From: Gavia stellata
Lineage: Eukaryota > Chordata > Aves > Gaviiformes > Gaviidae
Assembly (NCBI RefSeq): GCF_030936135.1
Contig: NC_082610.1
Location: forward strand, 22,312,221 to 22,376,220
Direction of reading: 5' to 3'
Length of the DNA stretch: 64,000 nucleotides
The stretch's first letter is position 1. Each line of letters starts with the position of its first letter. The notes under the pieces were generated by a model. That model was not told the origin of the DNA, did not search any database, and saw only the letters and a list, made by a program, of their open reading frames with translations. The position numbers and the translations under genes are program-made. Of this stretch, positions 36,701 to 48,216 are shown in pieces.

Positions 36701-39700
36701 CTTACCCCAGAGGCACGATGGTCTCTGGGCTTCACGTGAGCTCCTGGAGCTGTGTCCGGAGCTGGTGGGGCTCTTGAGTGCTGGTGCTGGGTGGCTGTGG
36801 TTGGGGAGCAGGGTCCCTTCTGCGGTGCCTTTGGGGATGCGTGGGGGTGACGGGGCAGTGTCTGCCCAGGCCTGGCAGCAGAACGTGTCCCCCCAGGGGA
36901 GGCAGGAGGGCCGTCCCGTGCCCCTGCCAACTCTGTGCTTCTCTCTCTGGGACTTGCAGGACTGGATCAAGGGGGAGCCCTGGGACTCCCTGGTGTATGG
37001 GGTGTTCCAGGCCCTGGAGGAGTTGAGGTGAGGTCTGTTCCACCGTGTGCCCCATCCCAGCTGGCTGGGGCAGCCCCAGTGGCCTTGAGCATGGGGCCGG
37101 GAGCTGCTGGGGCTGTGGAGTGGGAGGGTGTCCCCCATGTCGGGTGTCTCCCCCAGGAAGGGAGCCCCCGGGGTTCCTTAACCTGGGGGCAGGGGTTTGC
37201 CTGCTGCCTGGGAGGAGGCAGGAATTGCTGGCGCTGAAGGCAGTGCTCGCTGGCATGGGCGGGGGTGTTGGATTTGGGGCCCTCGATTAGGAGGAACCCA
37301 GGTGTGGTTTGAGCCACTCTGGAGACAGTAAATCTCCTTTGTGTTTTCTCTTCCTTTTTCCTCTGGCCAGCAAGCTGAGGCCACCTCTGAGGCGGCAGGA
37401 AAATCGCAAGCTGCTGTCAGTGTGCTGCCAGAGTGTCTTGTCCTGTCCTTCCGAGGACCAGATGAAAAAGGGCAGGAAGACAGTGAGGGCAGCTGTGAAC
37501 ATGCAGGTACCCGCCGGCCAGTGCCTGCCCACCCCTGGGTCAGGATCCCACCTCAGTGCGCCCCGGCAGCCCCCATGATGCAGAACCTCAGCTCTGCTTT
37601 CCTGCTTTCAGCTTCTGCACAGGAGATGCATGGAAGATCTGGGCCATCTCCTAGAAACCTTTCTGGAGGCAGAGGTGACCTCTGCCTGCTTTGATGACGT
37701 GGTCCATGTGAGTAGCCATGGGGCAAGAGGGAAAGTGTTGCAGGGGCAGAGAGTGGAGGCCTTAGAGGGTGTTAGGAGGTGGATACCTTTCCTGCAGGAA
37801 CGTGGGGCTTTGGCTCCTTGCTCTGAGGCTGTGCGTCTGGCCGGGGCGAGGGGCTGAGCTGGGGGACGGGAGCGCCCGGCCACTGCAGCCTCAGGCCAGG
37901 CAGAGCAGTGGGCCCTGATAGAGGGAAAGCCCAGAGCCAGCCCTGAGCTGGCTGAGAGCAGCCTGGAGGAAGGCTGGAGTGGGGAGACGCTGGCAGGGTA
38001 GCAACAGCGGGCTCAGGGCAGAGGCGGCTGGAGGGAGCAAGGCGGTGGAGGCAGCAGTGCCAGTGCTCGGTGGGGCTGGGGATGGCACTGGGAAGGGGCC
38101 AGAGAAGGAGGGAGTTGGAGAGGGATCTCAGGGAGAGAAAGATGCCTGTTGTGAGAGAGATGCACCCTGCCTCAGGTCCTGAAGGGCTGGCTCACCTCAG
38201 CCAAAGAATGGGAGCGGGAGAGAGCCCTGCAGGTTTGCACCCACGTGCTGGGAGCTTGCAAGGAGCGATTCAAGCTCATGGTGAGTAGAGCCCCCTCGCG
38301 TGCCCTGGCGCCCTTTTCCCATCATTCATGGCCCCAGAAGGGAGCCCTGCCCAACTGGGTGCTGGGTTTTGGGGCTCCAGGGATTACGGGGCAGCCCTTC
38401 TGCCTGCCCCTCTGCCCGGTCGCTGCTCAGGGAGCAGGATGGGCGATAGAGGGGAGTGGGTGCTGGGGCTGCCTGCGACCCTTTTCCTGCTGCTCTCCCC
38501 TGCAGAGAGGACGTCCTTGCAAGCGGTTCGGCTCCCTGGTGGGATTGCTGGCGACTCTGACCAGCGACTGCCTGGCCACGTCCCGCCAGAGGGCATGGGT
38601 CTGCCTTGGCTACCTTCTCCAAATGCAAGGTAAGGAGAGTGGGCGCTTCCCAGCCTTGCTCAGCCTGATCCTCCCTCCCTTCCCGGCCTGGCACCACTGG
38701 GATCCTGCAGGGCCAGGCCCTGTCCCCAGGAGGGAAGGGGGAGGCAACGTGCTTGGCTGGTTTTGTGTCCCCACTCTGTTAGCCCTCTGCCTCCCTGGCC
38801 ATCTCAGGAAGGATCCCTGGGAGAGGGTCGCTGAGGCCCACCTCTGCAGCGCATGTGTGCGGTTGGTCAGGGCCATCCCCCACTGCTGTCTGAGAGCAGG
38901 ACATTGCCACCAATGCTGGGGACTGTCCCCCTCCATGTCTGCCCCCCTCCACGTTCCAGGAGAGACAGAGGGTGGTCAGACAACTCGCTCGGATGAGGCC
39001 CCTGACATTCCAGAGGGTGCCTTCCCCCTTGCTCCCTGCCTTGAGCCTGGAGAGACAGGCAGCTCCCCAGGCAAACTATCCAAACTCATCACCGCCAGGG
39101 AAGAAATCTCCTGCCGAGCACAAGAGAGGAAAACAATTTGCTGCCCAGAGCAAACTGGGCAGGGAAGAGGGATCTGAACTGCAGGCCCGGGGCGTGCCGC
39201 GAAGAGTTGTGTTTGAACCGTTTCCTCTTCAGGCAGCAGGGTCTGCCTGTGCTGAGGCAGTCACGGGGAGGTTTCCTGCCTCCCAGAGATGATGGTGGCC
39301 TGTGTGGGAATAGGGGACACAGCTGCTGGGATCAGAGGCCAGTAGCTGCTGAAACCCTGAAGCCCCAACAAATGGTTGAAGGAGGAAGAGGGCTCTTTCC
39401 AGCCTGGGATTTGTCAGCCATTTATCAGCTCGGGAAATCCTGCTGCACCGAGTTCAGGAGGGCCCTGGGTTTCCCTGTGGCTTTCACTGCCACCCCCTGC
39501 GTTCTCCTTTAGCAGTATCTAGGGCCAGAGGTTGCCTTTCTGTGGGCGTGACTCCCCTTTTCTCCTGGTGTTTGTTCCAGCCAGGACCATGGAGGTGGTG
39601 CCTCAGGCAGATGAGATCAGGTGCCTTGGTGAGGAGCTGAACAGCCCAGACACCGTGCAGACCTGTGCCAAAATAGCAAAGGTAACTGGCCCCAAAAGAG

Positions 39701-42700
39701 CGGGGTGGGGGCCCAGCTCCTGGGCTCCTGCACATCTCCCTGCTCCCCTCCAGAGTGTCTCGCTGTCTCCAGAGCAAGCTGTCCAGGATGGCTGTTGTTA
39801 GCAAGTAGCAGGAGGCTCTGAGACAAGACTGTCCTTTAGGCATGCTGGAGTATATACCGTATATGTGTGCGTGTGTGATTGCTCTTGTCAGAATACAAAT
39901 TTGGTACATAATAAGCAAACAACATGGGGGGCGACACTTCCCAATCGGGTAGCTGCATCAGATGTAAACAGCACTGTATGCACAGCAGGAGGAAAAAGTG
40001 ATTGCCCCCTGCACGACTGCCGAACTAACAGTTCTGTCAAGTTTCCTTTCCATTCTGAATTGCTGGAGCAGAGCTGTGACGTGGTCTCTCTTGTTCCTGA
40101 CTTCTCTCCAGGCTGTTTGCAAGTGCATCCCTCCAGCGCAGGCTACGGACTTCCTGACTGCGGTCCTGGACAGCTTGCTGCACGTCACACCCACGTGTGT
40201 GAAGCCACTATGGAAGTGGGTGTTCATCTTCCTGGTGGAATGCAGGAAGGAAATAGTCCAGGAGGTAAAGGCGACCTTTTTCCCATTTGACTTTGTCTTT
40301 GCTCCTGTTGGCTGTTTAACGACACCCTGTGCAGTTGGCACAGGCTCAAGAAATGCCACCTGTGTGTCGAGCCAAGGGGCTGCTGAAGGAGTCAGGTGCC
40401 CTTGCAGAGGCCCTGCAAGGCGTCTTTAGGGTCTCAAAGGGCGTGTTTGGTTTTGCTCTTGCATCACTACACATATGTGGGGAGAGTTCTTCAAGTGTTG
40501 GGTGTGAAACGTGCCCGTGTCCTCTGTGTGCACAAGGGCGCGCAGCTGCTCGTACGGTTGGGCCCAGGCACATGCAGTGACTGAGTCTGTGCGTGTGAGC
40601 GCGTGCATGTGTGCGTATGTGCGCACAATTGCCAAGAGCACACCCAGCTCCAGACGTGAGCCAGGGCCAGGCAGGGTGGAAGGGGTGAGGTTTCAAGCTA
40701 GGTCTGGACTCTGTCTCAATGGAGCAGGCACTGCTCCTGTGCTGAATGACTGTGTCTGGGCCCCGCAGGAGGGGGTAAAGGATGCACCGAGCCCTTCTTT
40801 CTCCTCCATTTCCATTCAGGTGCCAAAAATCCTGAAGACCCTTTGCACCTACATGCGGCAGAGCACCCACAGGCCCTTCCTGCTCCGGGCCGTGTTTCTC
40901 CTCGCCCACTTTCACCAGGAGCCCGTCGTCAGCAGTCTCCTCCGGAAAGGTCTGCCCATGGACAGGTACGTGCACCAGCCACTTCCCCACTGTAGTCAAA
41001 CAGAGACCCCACAGCTTGCGTGCACTGGGGTGGTCCAGTTAAGAAGCAGGTCTTTTTTCTGCCTGAGCTGTCTTGAGTGTTGCAAGACTGCGTGCTTGTG
41101 TCTCTGCCGTGAGTGGGGCGTTGGAAGCCCCATTGCGGACGAGGAGAAGGTTTGAGGGCACTGCAGGACTGCGAAGATAGGGGTTCAGGGGTGAACATCT
41201 GTTCCCTTGCAGTGACACGGTGGAGCTGTGGAGGAGCCTGGGGAGAAGCACCATTGGGATTCAGGTCCTGAGGTGCCTAGTGGAGAAACTAAACAGAGCA
41301 GGAAACAACTGCCTGGGGACTGACTCGTCCCCTTGTGAGCGGCACAACCATCAGACTGCTCTGGAGACTTTGATGGTACGTTCAACAGTAGACACGTTTC
41401 TGCAGCTTTGCATCTGCTTTGTAACTCCTACTTCGGCACGAGGGAGTCAGGTGCCCTTTGCAGATGCCCCTGGAGACTCCCAGGGCGCTGTGCTGGGCCA
41501 GCCTCAAGCAGTGTGGGGAGCTGGGACAGCCTTTGCTCCTGAGCCACAAGGCTGTTGCAGAAGTGACAATTGCGGACAGTAACCCCCCTGCCCCAGGCAG
41601 GCAGGGGAACCAGGCTGGTGGGAAAAGGCCTTGCCTGAAGAGGGGCTTCTTGGTCACGTTTCTCTGCAGATCACCCATGCCATCTCCAAAGTGGTGCTTG
41701 CCCTGAGGAGCACGGAGGAGCTCAGGCAGCTGCTTCCCCACCTCCTTCCCAGCCTCCTGAGGTGGGCCAGCGAAACCCTGGGCGAGGAGAGGCTGCTTTC
41801 CCCCCTGGGAGAAGGCTGGAGACAGCTGTTCCTCAAGGGCCAGGTGCTTGAGGAGAAGCCATGCAGGTAAGGAGCCGAAGGGGCAGATGGCGGGGCTGGC
41901 TTCGGTTCCCCTCGCCAAGGCACGTGCCTTTGTGGGGCTGAGGGAGGGCTTCGCCTGCCCCGCTTCCTAGATGAGCAAACTGCTCGTCGTGGTTGGGTGT
42001 ACTTCTGCTCCTTCATGGGGAAACTCCAGTTCCCAGGCAGGAAGGTCTGAGGCAGCTCGTGCTGTGGACGGCTGTCATCTTGCCTTCTGCATACCCTTGC
42101 ATGCACAATAGCGTTGCACTCCCTCAGCGGACCCCCACCGGGGGGGGAGCGTGACTCTTGCGGGCAATGGCATCATTCTTCACAAAATGCTGGTGGGAAG
42201 AGGTATTAGGTGTTGCCTTGGTTCTCCAGCATGGAGTCAGTCCAGGGGCGTGGAGTTTCTTCTGCTTCAGTGGGTTTGGGGCATGATGAAAATGCCAGTG
42301 TCGTTAGCTGCAGTCTACGAAGCATCATTCCCGGGGTATTTAGCTCTGCTAAGGAGAAATCTTCCCCTAAGCTGCAGTGATTTGATCTTTCTTTGGTTTT
42401 GTGGTGTTGCTGCTGTTTTGATTTTTTCTTGTTTAGTTTGACTGTGTTTTGACTGGTTTTGTGTTTTGTTTCTTTTGCCAGGGTTTTCCTTATGGCTTTA
42501 GAGTTGGTGCTAGGCAAATGCATGGCAGAGAAGTGGATGCGGCTGCTCATGAATCGGGCAGCGTGGGCTCACCTTGAAGACCCCCTGACCCATTCTGATG
42601 GGGTGCGTCTCCTGACCAGGTAAGAGCCCCAGGGATGCACGTGGCTGCCTCCTGCGGGGCTGTGCCCAGGGAAACGCCTGCGGGACCCTTCCAGTGTGCC

Positions 42701-43182
42701 TGGGAAGCCGTCCTGAGCTGACGAATAGTGTCTGCATCGGTGTACGTGAATTTTGGCAACCTGGCCTGTGGCCTTCCTGGGTAACTGTGTGTCCCTCGCT
42801 TGTGCTCCCTTGCGCAGCGTCCTGGTCCAGGCTGGGCTTCTATCACCCTGTCTGAGGCAGACCCTCTTGCCATGGCTGGATTCCTGCTCAGTTAAGCTGC
42901 GGGTGACAGCTACAGCCTTCTTTGCTGAGGTAAGGCAGGGGGTGGGGAAGGAAGGGTTCAGAGGGTTTTAGTGAGATCCTGCTCCTTGGGATGTCTTTTT
43001 TTGTGGGAAGATCCCTGGAGCGGAGCAGACAGGGGAGCGCCTGGCCAGGACCAGGTCCCCACAGCACTGCCTGTGTCCTTCCAGCTCTCTTGAGACTGCA
43101 GCACAACAAGGACCCGCGAGTGAAGCAGGCGCTAGAGGAGTCTCTCCACGATACCTGTCCCCAGCCAGCACCAAGGAGTTAA
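23435..43182 (+). CDS. Maestro HEAT-like repeat (MROH) family protein, complete 35-exon gene
   Basis: I can chain 35 exons with canonical splice sites and compatible phases, about 4.2 kb of coding sequence and 1,407 residues. The protein is helical and leucine-rich throughout, with repeated paired-helix HEAT-like units such as DVLVALARSRFHFVMSELQ (exon 5) and LWPRLLQYVVPAQYSGMLI (exon 14). These match the avian MROH proteins I know. HEAT repeats form curved scaffolds for protein contacts; the cellular role of most MROH members is poorly known. The proposed start ATG at 23435 has an in-frame TGA directly before it and G at -3. No stop or frameshift was seen in exons 3-34. The N-terminus and last exon are the least certain parts. 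Which MROH member it is cannot be settled by eye. Confidence 0.85.
28214..31022 (+). CDS. MROH-like gene, exons 7-12
   Basis: Exons are 28214-28365, 28755-28898, 29662-29782, 29894-30007, 30488-30561 and 30903-31022. Exon 7 includes EQCPFPRNGEAQLCEDIYPV and ends in a Glu run. Exon 8 carries LLREEQHREHAWEQLLWLLH, a strongly conserved MROH-type helix pair. Exon 9 is the weakest of the set: two in-frame acceptors are possible (29662 after a pyrimidine-rich tract, or 29713), and the peptide resembles the family less well. Exon 10 reads RVAALGLLGALAHSD, a clear HEAT unit. Exons 11-12 continue with EKLPQVMEAMGSVCNN and RRAVLEFIRELLSSGS. Confidence 0.82.
32048..35296 (+). CDS. MROH-like gene, exons 13-20
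   Basis: Exons are 32048-32155, 32351-32510, 32889-32929, 33212-33353, 34076-34128, 34555-34662, 34869-34988 and 35174-35296. Exon 13 follows the longest intron (about 1 kb) and reads LRALCVDILGSLDVSLRGM. Exon 14 ends in an acidic linker (EEDEEEPDAVDSQEQ), probably a flexible spacer between HEAT blocks. Exon 15 has only 41 bases. Exons 16-20 give further helix pairs, including AVAALQLLQALHGRIHRALG and HFHLVLDTVTMFSAAF. All phases agree across the block. Confidence 0.88.
34268..34411 (+). CDS. Possible alternative terminal exon inside the MROH-like gene
   Basis: In the intron between exons 17 and 18 a good acceptor (GCCTCCCCCCACAG) opens a frame in the correct phase 0. It reads 47 codons, including EELLSAHVPRLMANALYRCG, to a TAG. 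Using it would end the protein after exon 17. The main chain skips it and continues the family-like sequence in exon 18. It may be a decaying duplicate exon or an alternative end. Confidence 0.25.
   Translation, partial: WVPARSEELLSAHVPRLMANALYRCGTRLSTASSSMSGMPGGSRLRC
36124..39681 (+). CDS. MROH-like gene, exons 21-28
   Basis: Exons are 36124-36285, 36519-36641, 36960-37027, 37371-37506, 37612-37707, 38176-38280, 38506-38629 and 39581-39681. Exon 21 reads RAPKEQLLTRVDKEIVGNIL, a well conserved MROH segment. Exons 22-23 give KLALVQSITEVSCAIQAVG and DSLVYGVFQALEEL. Exon 24 is basic (KKGRKTVRAAVNM). Exons 25-27 contain LGHLLETFLEAEVTSACFDD, KEWERERALQVCTHVLGACK and FGSLVGLLATLTSDCLATSR, typical HEAT-like pairs. 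The junctions are phase-consistent throughout. Confidence 0.88.
40112..43182 (+). CDS. MROH-like gene, exons 29-35 and C-terminus
   Basis: Exons are 40112-40264, 40820-40965, 41213-41375, 41670-41866, 42482-42619, 42818-42929 and 43102-43182. Exon 32 is the longest (197 bp), with LLPHLLPSLLRWASETLGEE. Exon 34 ends FFAE in phase 0. The obvious next acceptor (CAG at 43082-43084) would give a stop after two codons. A second acceptor, CAG at 43099-43101, keeps the frame open for 26 residues to a TAA at 43180-43182. The C-terminal HEAT blocks that follow FFAE in longer family members, as I remember them, are absent, so this form is short at its C-terminus. Confidence 0.8.
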
Positions 43183-43185
43183 TTA

Positions 43186-43191
43186 AATAAA
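43186..43191 (+). terminator. Poly(A) signal AATAAA of the complete MROH-like gene
   Basis: A canonical AATAAA lies 4 bases past the TAA stop of exon 35. A T-rich tract follows at about 43220-43234, where a downstream cleavage element is expected. The 3' UTR would be only some 20-30 bases long. Confidence 0.75.
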
Positions 43192-43841
43192 GCTCAGCAC
43201 AAGATGCCTAAAGGGCAGTGTATCTTTTTTTTCCCCCGATGGCACCCTTGTGCTTGGCGGGACCACATGTGGGTGACACCGAGGCTGGGGGCTGCCAGCT
43301 GCATGGCCCCTCCCGGATCTTCGTGGGCTGGGCACAACGCAGTCATGCTGGGACAGACCCCAGAGCAGGGGTCTCCCCATGGGGTCCTGGGGCCTTGCCG
43401 TGCCCTCCCACTGCCCGTGGGGATCCCCTTGCCACCCCTCCCACCATGGCACAACCACCTCTGGCACCAGCAAGGGCTGGCGCAGGGAACAGCCCAGGAG
43501 AGCCCTGACCATACCACCACAGCAGGCTTTGCCCTCCCCGGTGTCCTGCCATGCTGGGCCCCCCCGCAGCACTTGCCCAGGGACAGAGTGGGGGGGTATC
43601 AGGGGAAAAGGGGGGCACTGGAGGATGGGTGGGGAGAACCAAGGGAGGCACAGCAGTTTAGAGGGCTGTGGTCAGGGGGCAGAAGGGGGGCACTGGGGGA
43701 CAAGTAGGGAATGTCGGGGGGATCTTAAAGGGTCAGCTATGGATCAGGGGCTGAGCAGAGGGACAGAGTGTAGCAGAGGGCTCTGGCTGGCCCATCGGAC
43801 CCCTGCCCACTAACACAGGCCCCACTGGTGCTGGTCCCCAG

Positions 43842-44236
43842 CACCTGGGAGGCCTGGGCACATCTGCGTGGGGCAGGGGCAGCTCCACACAGGGAGCCCA
43901 CCAGCAGAGATGCGGTTTCGTCCCTCAGGCTGCTGGGCACCCTGGCCCCGCTGCGAGCCCATGTAAGCCTCTGGTCCCCTGTCCTGGGAGTCCCACCATC
44001 CCTGTGTTCCTAACTGAAGACCCTGCAAAGATTGCTCAAACACGTGCTCCTGCCTTGCCACAGTCACGTTCCTTGACAGAGGTGGGGCTGGAGCTGGAAG
44101 AGGCAGTCAAGCCCCTGACTGGGTGGAACACCAGGCCTGGGGAGGGTCCTGCTGTGGAGGGGGCACCAGCAAGGGCCGAGGTGCTGGGGGTTTCCCTGGG
44201 CACCAGCAGTGCTGAGGGCTCTGGTAATCCTGGGAG
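43842..44236 (+). CDS. Possible two-exon fragment of an unknown gene downstream of the MROH-like gene
   Basis: Two candidate exons, 43842-43962 and 44064-44236, have AG acceptors and GT donors (CCCAT|GTAAGC and GGGAG|GTGAGT). Their phases agree (0 to 0), and both are open in the joined frame. The first includes SSLRLLGTLAPLRAH, the second SLTEVGLELEEAVKPLTGWN. I recognise no family. The region is GC-rich, so chance open frames are not excluded. Confidence 0.28.
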
Positions 44237-47200
44237 GTGAGTGTGCCAGGCACGGGGCAAGCGACTGAGCTGGACCTTCTCCAGCAGCAGGCATTTGTAT
44301 GAGGGGGGCTCGGAGGAACCCCTGTCCTGCCCCACTGCTGCAGGTCAGTCTGAGGCACGTGTGAGCCCTGGCTCCCTGCACATCGGGCTTTGCGCTGCCC
44401 TCAAATGGTCTGAGCCTCCTCCCAACCCCACAGAGCTTCTCAGCCCTGCCGGTAACTCCTATTTCCCCCTGACTTGCCGCTCGCACGGACCAGACACCTT
44501 GGTTCAGCTGCATCTCCTGAAAGAAAGCAAAGGACCAAGAAGCCAGAGACATGGGGAGAGAGGTCCCTGCAGAGTGGAGTCCCTGGAGATCATCCCTGGG
44601 CGTAACCAGAGAGGAGCAGACTAAGCCATGGAAGAGGCTTCTCACTTTATTAAAGTAACCTTCCTCCACACTGCAAGAGGACAGGCGAGGAGAGCAGAGT
44701 CCAGATGCACGGACCTGCACACGTTTGCTCTTGAACGGGGCTGGCTCGTGGGGGTGCAGCCTCCAAGACACTAAAACAGAGTGGCTGAAACCGACGGCAC
44801 AGCACGTCTCACCCAAAGCCAGGACAGAAAGCCTGCACCCAGCTGCCCAAACCCCCCAGATGTGAACTGAGGCTCCTGCCCCAGACCAGAGCACGGCCAG
44901 ACAGACCGGGCAGGAGGTAGAGCTGCATTTACAGCACGGCCGCTCAGCTGCAAAGACCCGCTCCACCTGGGATCGTAACAGAGGCAGGCTGGCTGCTCCT
45001 CACACTTTGAGCAGGGGAGGTATTGATTGCCAAAGACAACAACTCCACATCTGTCAAAGGCCACGACCCTGCCGTCAGCTGGGGAAAGACGGCCCAGACG
45101 GCCAGAGAGGCTCCTCGGCTGTGTCCCTTACTGACCTCGCTGCACCTCCAGAACAAGAACCTTGTGCCGCATTTGTTGCCGCGACCGGAATTGCCATCTC
45201 TAAGGTAGGAACTCAGCTGCAGGGCTTAGAAATGAAGAAGTAAACAAAGCTTGCCACCATTTCCACCATGCACCATGCACCACTCCTGTTCTGAAGCAGG
45301 GTGTCTGCCATCTCAAATTACATCTCCCTGCAAACAGGCCCATCTGCCAGCAATAGGGCCAAGACAGCGTTATTTGCTGTCACAAATGTGATACTGTCAC
45401 TTACGCTTATCTTACAAATGCACGCTCAATTACTCTTGGACAGAGATTATAACGCTCAACTAGCGGTTGCAGAATGATAGAATAAACTGATCTGTGCTAC
45501 GAGGGTGTATACGCACAGCGCGGGAGCAGATTACCAGCCGGTAAGATCTTCCTGACAGAGATTTTATATTCTGCAAAGCTTAAGCTTTTTCTGGGAGGAA
45601 AGTTTTGTATTTGCGAGAAAATCATTAGACTTTCACCAATCAGAAATACTTGACACAGTAGCTCCAACTCAAATTGCTTCCTTTCCTGAAACACCTTGAA
45701 AAATTTTATATCAAGTCTCATGAACAAGTGGAGTTTTTTTCCCAAATCACCTCCATCGCCTTATGAAAAATAGACTTTTGGCTCAGACCCACCGCTGTGG
45801 GCCAGGCCAGCCGCAGGGCTTGCAACACACAAACCCGCACAGCCTTTCCCTCGGACACTGCCGCAGGGACCCTCACGCAGGTGGTAACAGGGAGGAAAGT
45901 ACAGCCCGGGGTCAGGAGGGGAAAGCCTGAGAGGGAAGCAAGTGTGCCACAAACCAAAATATGTCTTTAACGTTGTGGTGACTCACCAACATTGAAAAAC
46001 ATCAAAACTGAGGCATAACACAGAGCGCTCTGATTTCAGGAGAACCAGATTATTTGTAAATGAATTTCCACCGTGAAAATTTTCAACCTTAACATGTGGG
46101 GTTTGGGAAACCTTCCCCAGGAAAACTCCAGGAGAGGAAACATAATTTTCCACCCCTTCTACTCCATCCAGAACAGCCCTGAATGAGGAAGCTGGACATC
46201 ACTTGAGCAATTTCTGCAACCACTTGCAAGAACACTGGGTATTCTTCAAACCACAGTTACAGCAACACGGTCTCGGGATGGGTCTTAAACTTCAGGAAAC
46301 AAGGTGGGAAGTCTGAACCAAAAAGGTAAATAAGGAAAAGCCTTGGGGATGAAGTCACTAGGCTGCCTCAGCATTGCCTGGAGCAGCTCCACACAGGGAC
46401 CAGCCCCACTTTGGTTTTACATGGGCAGGATAGGACAAATTCATTTTAATACATACTAACTAATTAGTATGAAAGCAGATTCTCCCACACGCTGGGAGCC
46501 CAACTGTGCCTCCCCAATGCCGCACCTTAGGAAGACGGACGAGCACTCCCCTGTTTCTCATCCTCTCAAGAACAACCTTCTGCAAGATGCTAAAGCCCAT
46601 GACATCCCGTCACCAGAAGACAGGAATAACAAGTTCCCTGTCCATGGACTGAGACGTTGCCTGTTCGCACTGCCCGCCGTTCACATTGCTGCCCCTGTGC
46701 ACTCGCACCTCTAACACACGTTCTTAAGAGGAAGGCTGTAGCCCTGGCTTCCAAGGGAATCATGAAGTCAGGGGTGAGGAGTGACAGCTCCAGTGTCACT
46801 GGCAAGTCACCCCTTCTGACACGAGAGGAGCAGCACATTACAGCTCCGGGAGCAGTGGGGAGGATCTCTTGCTGAATGGATTAATGCAGCACGAGGTGTT
46901 GCAAATCCCCTGAGCCCTTCCTCGCTCCCTCCACTCCTTTGTCTCTCCCCTCCTCTCTTCATTCACAATCACCTCCACATTAGTAACAAGCGAGTTGGAA
47001 GGCCAGTACGAAAATTTCGGAGCAGACCAAAATCCAAACGCACTTTTGCCCATGATATTCTACCACTCCTCCGGCTTACCTAGTCCTGTCCCAGCTTCTG
47101 CTCTTTTACTTGCTTTTCTCCAAAACAGGGGCATATCACATCCTGGAGAGGGGGGAAACACCCCAAACAACAACAACAAAAAAGGTTTATTAAAGAAAGA

Positions 47201-47300
47201 TCAAAAATTAGGCAGGAGGTACAGTGCGTAACAGACCTTTCAGGAGGACTTCCAGGGAGAGTTTTCTGCCCACAAAGCACCAGCGCCCCTGGGAAGAAAA
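44237..47300. other. Sparse stretch, no supported gene
   Basis: An AATAAA on the minus strand (TTTATT at 44646-44651) could end a minus-strand transcript from the GC-rich segment at 44.65-45.2 kb, but no exon chain could be read. 45.2-47.1 kb shows no repeat or gene I recognise. A CAA-rich run lies at 47166-47182. Confidence 0.4.
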
Positions 47301-47304
47301 CTGA

Positions 47305-48216
47305 TCAAAACTGAAACCACTGACGACCCTCTATCCCCTCCTCTGTTCTTACTCTATTTGATAATCGGTTGATTACTGGTCGGATTCCTTCCCTACCTTC
47401 AGTTCTGAGGGGATATTGCTTAATTCTTACAGGCCGCGCCCCTGATTTGAGCCTGACCATTACTGGGGAGGCATTTTTCGCTTTTCCTGGTATTTCTGAG
47501 GCCCATACCCCTGGATATACTTGGTTCTGGATTTCCTCAGGTACTTCTGAGCTAACAGGAGTATCTCTGAGGGCCAGACTCAGAAGTTCAATTAGCTGGT
47601 CATCCCCCACTCGAAGTTCTATTTTTCTTTTCTCAAATTTTATCTCCACTTTTAGTTGTTCCAATAAGTCTCACCCCAACAGAGGTTTTGGTGAGTTAGA
47701 CACAGATAAGAATTTGTGTATTCCCAATTCTTTTCCCAATCTAAATTAAAAAGGTTTTTAAAAAATACCCCTTTTCACTTTGGCCAGTAGCTCCTGTACC
47801 GTTACAAAATCATCATCCGTAGGTGTTAAAGCTTGGTTGATAGGTTTCATCTTGAGAAAATAAAATCAAGGACGGGGTCTGCCCTTTCTCTGTCATTCTG
47901 AGCAGCGGGGCTGCTGCCTCCGAGAAGCACCGCTGAGGCGGGAGGGGCCCCCTTGGGCGCTGGTTGGGGCACACACCACGCAGCACCGCGCTCGGGCCTC
48001 GTCACAGCGGTTTTTTTGGGCTCCAGCTCCATCCCCAGCCGGGGGAGGCCGCGGGGACGTTTCCCTGCTTCCCCCCATCCGGGAAACGCGGTACCGGCTC
48101 CCGTTCAAAACCAACATCAATTGCACCAAGGTATAATTCAAGGTTGCATTAAAGGGCCATTTCTCCTCATCATCCAATTTATACAAAGGCCACCACTGAT
48201 GACCCAATAATGACAA
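47305..48216 (-). pseudogene. Endogenous gammaretrovirus-like remnant: gag and pol fragments
   Basis: On the minus strand, 48216-48097 resembles part of a gammaretroviral Gag matrix domain. The frame then slides into unrelated low-complexity sequence. At 47664-47305 an open frame of about 119 codons resembles the end of the protease and the first residues of the reverse transcriptase, with the KQYPL-type motif of that junction. The rest of gag, the RT catalytic core, integrase and env are absent. The remnant is broken by deletion and frame loss and cannot encode a working virus protein. It lies in the same orientation as the LTR-like block at 49.28-50.07 kb. Confidence 0.7.
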
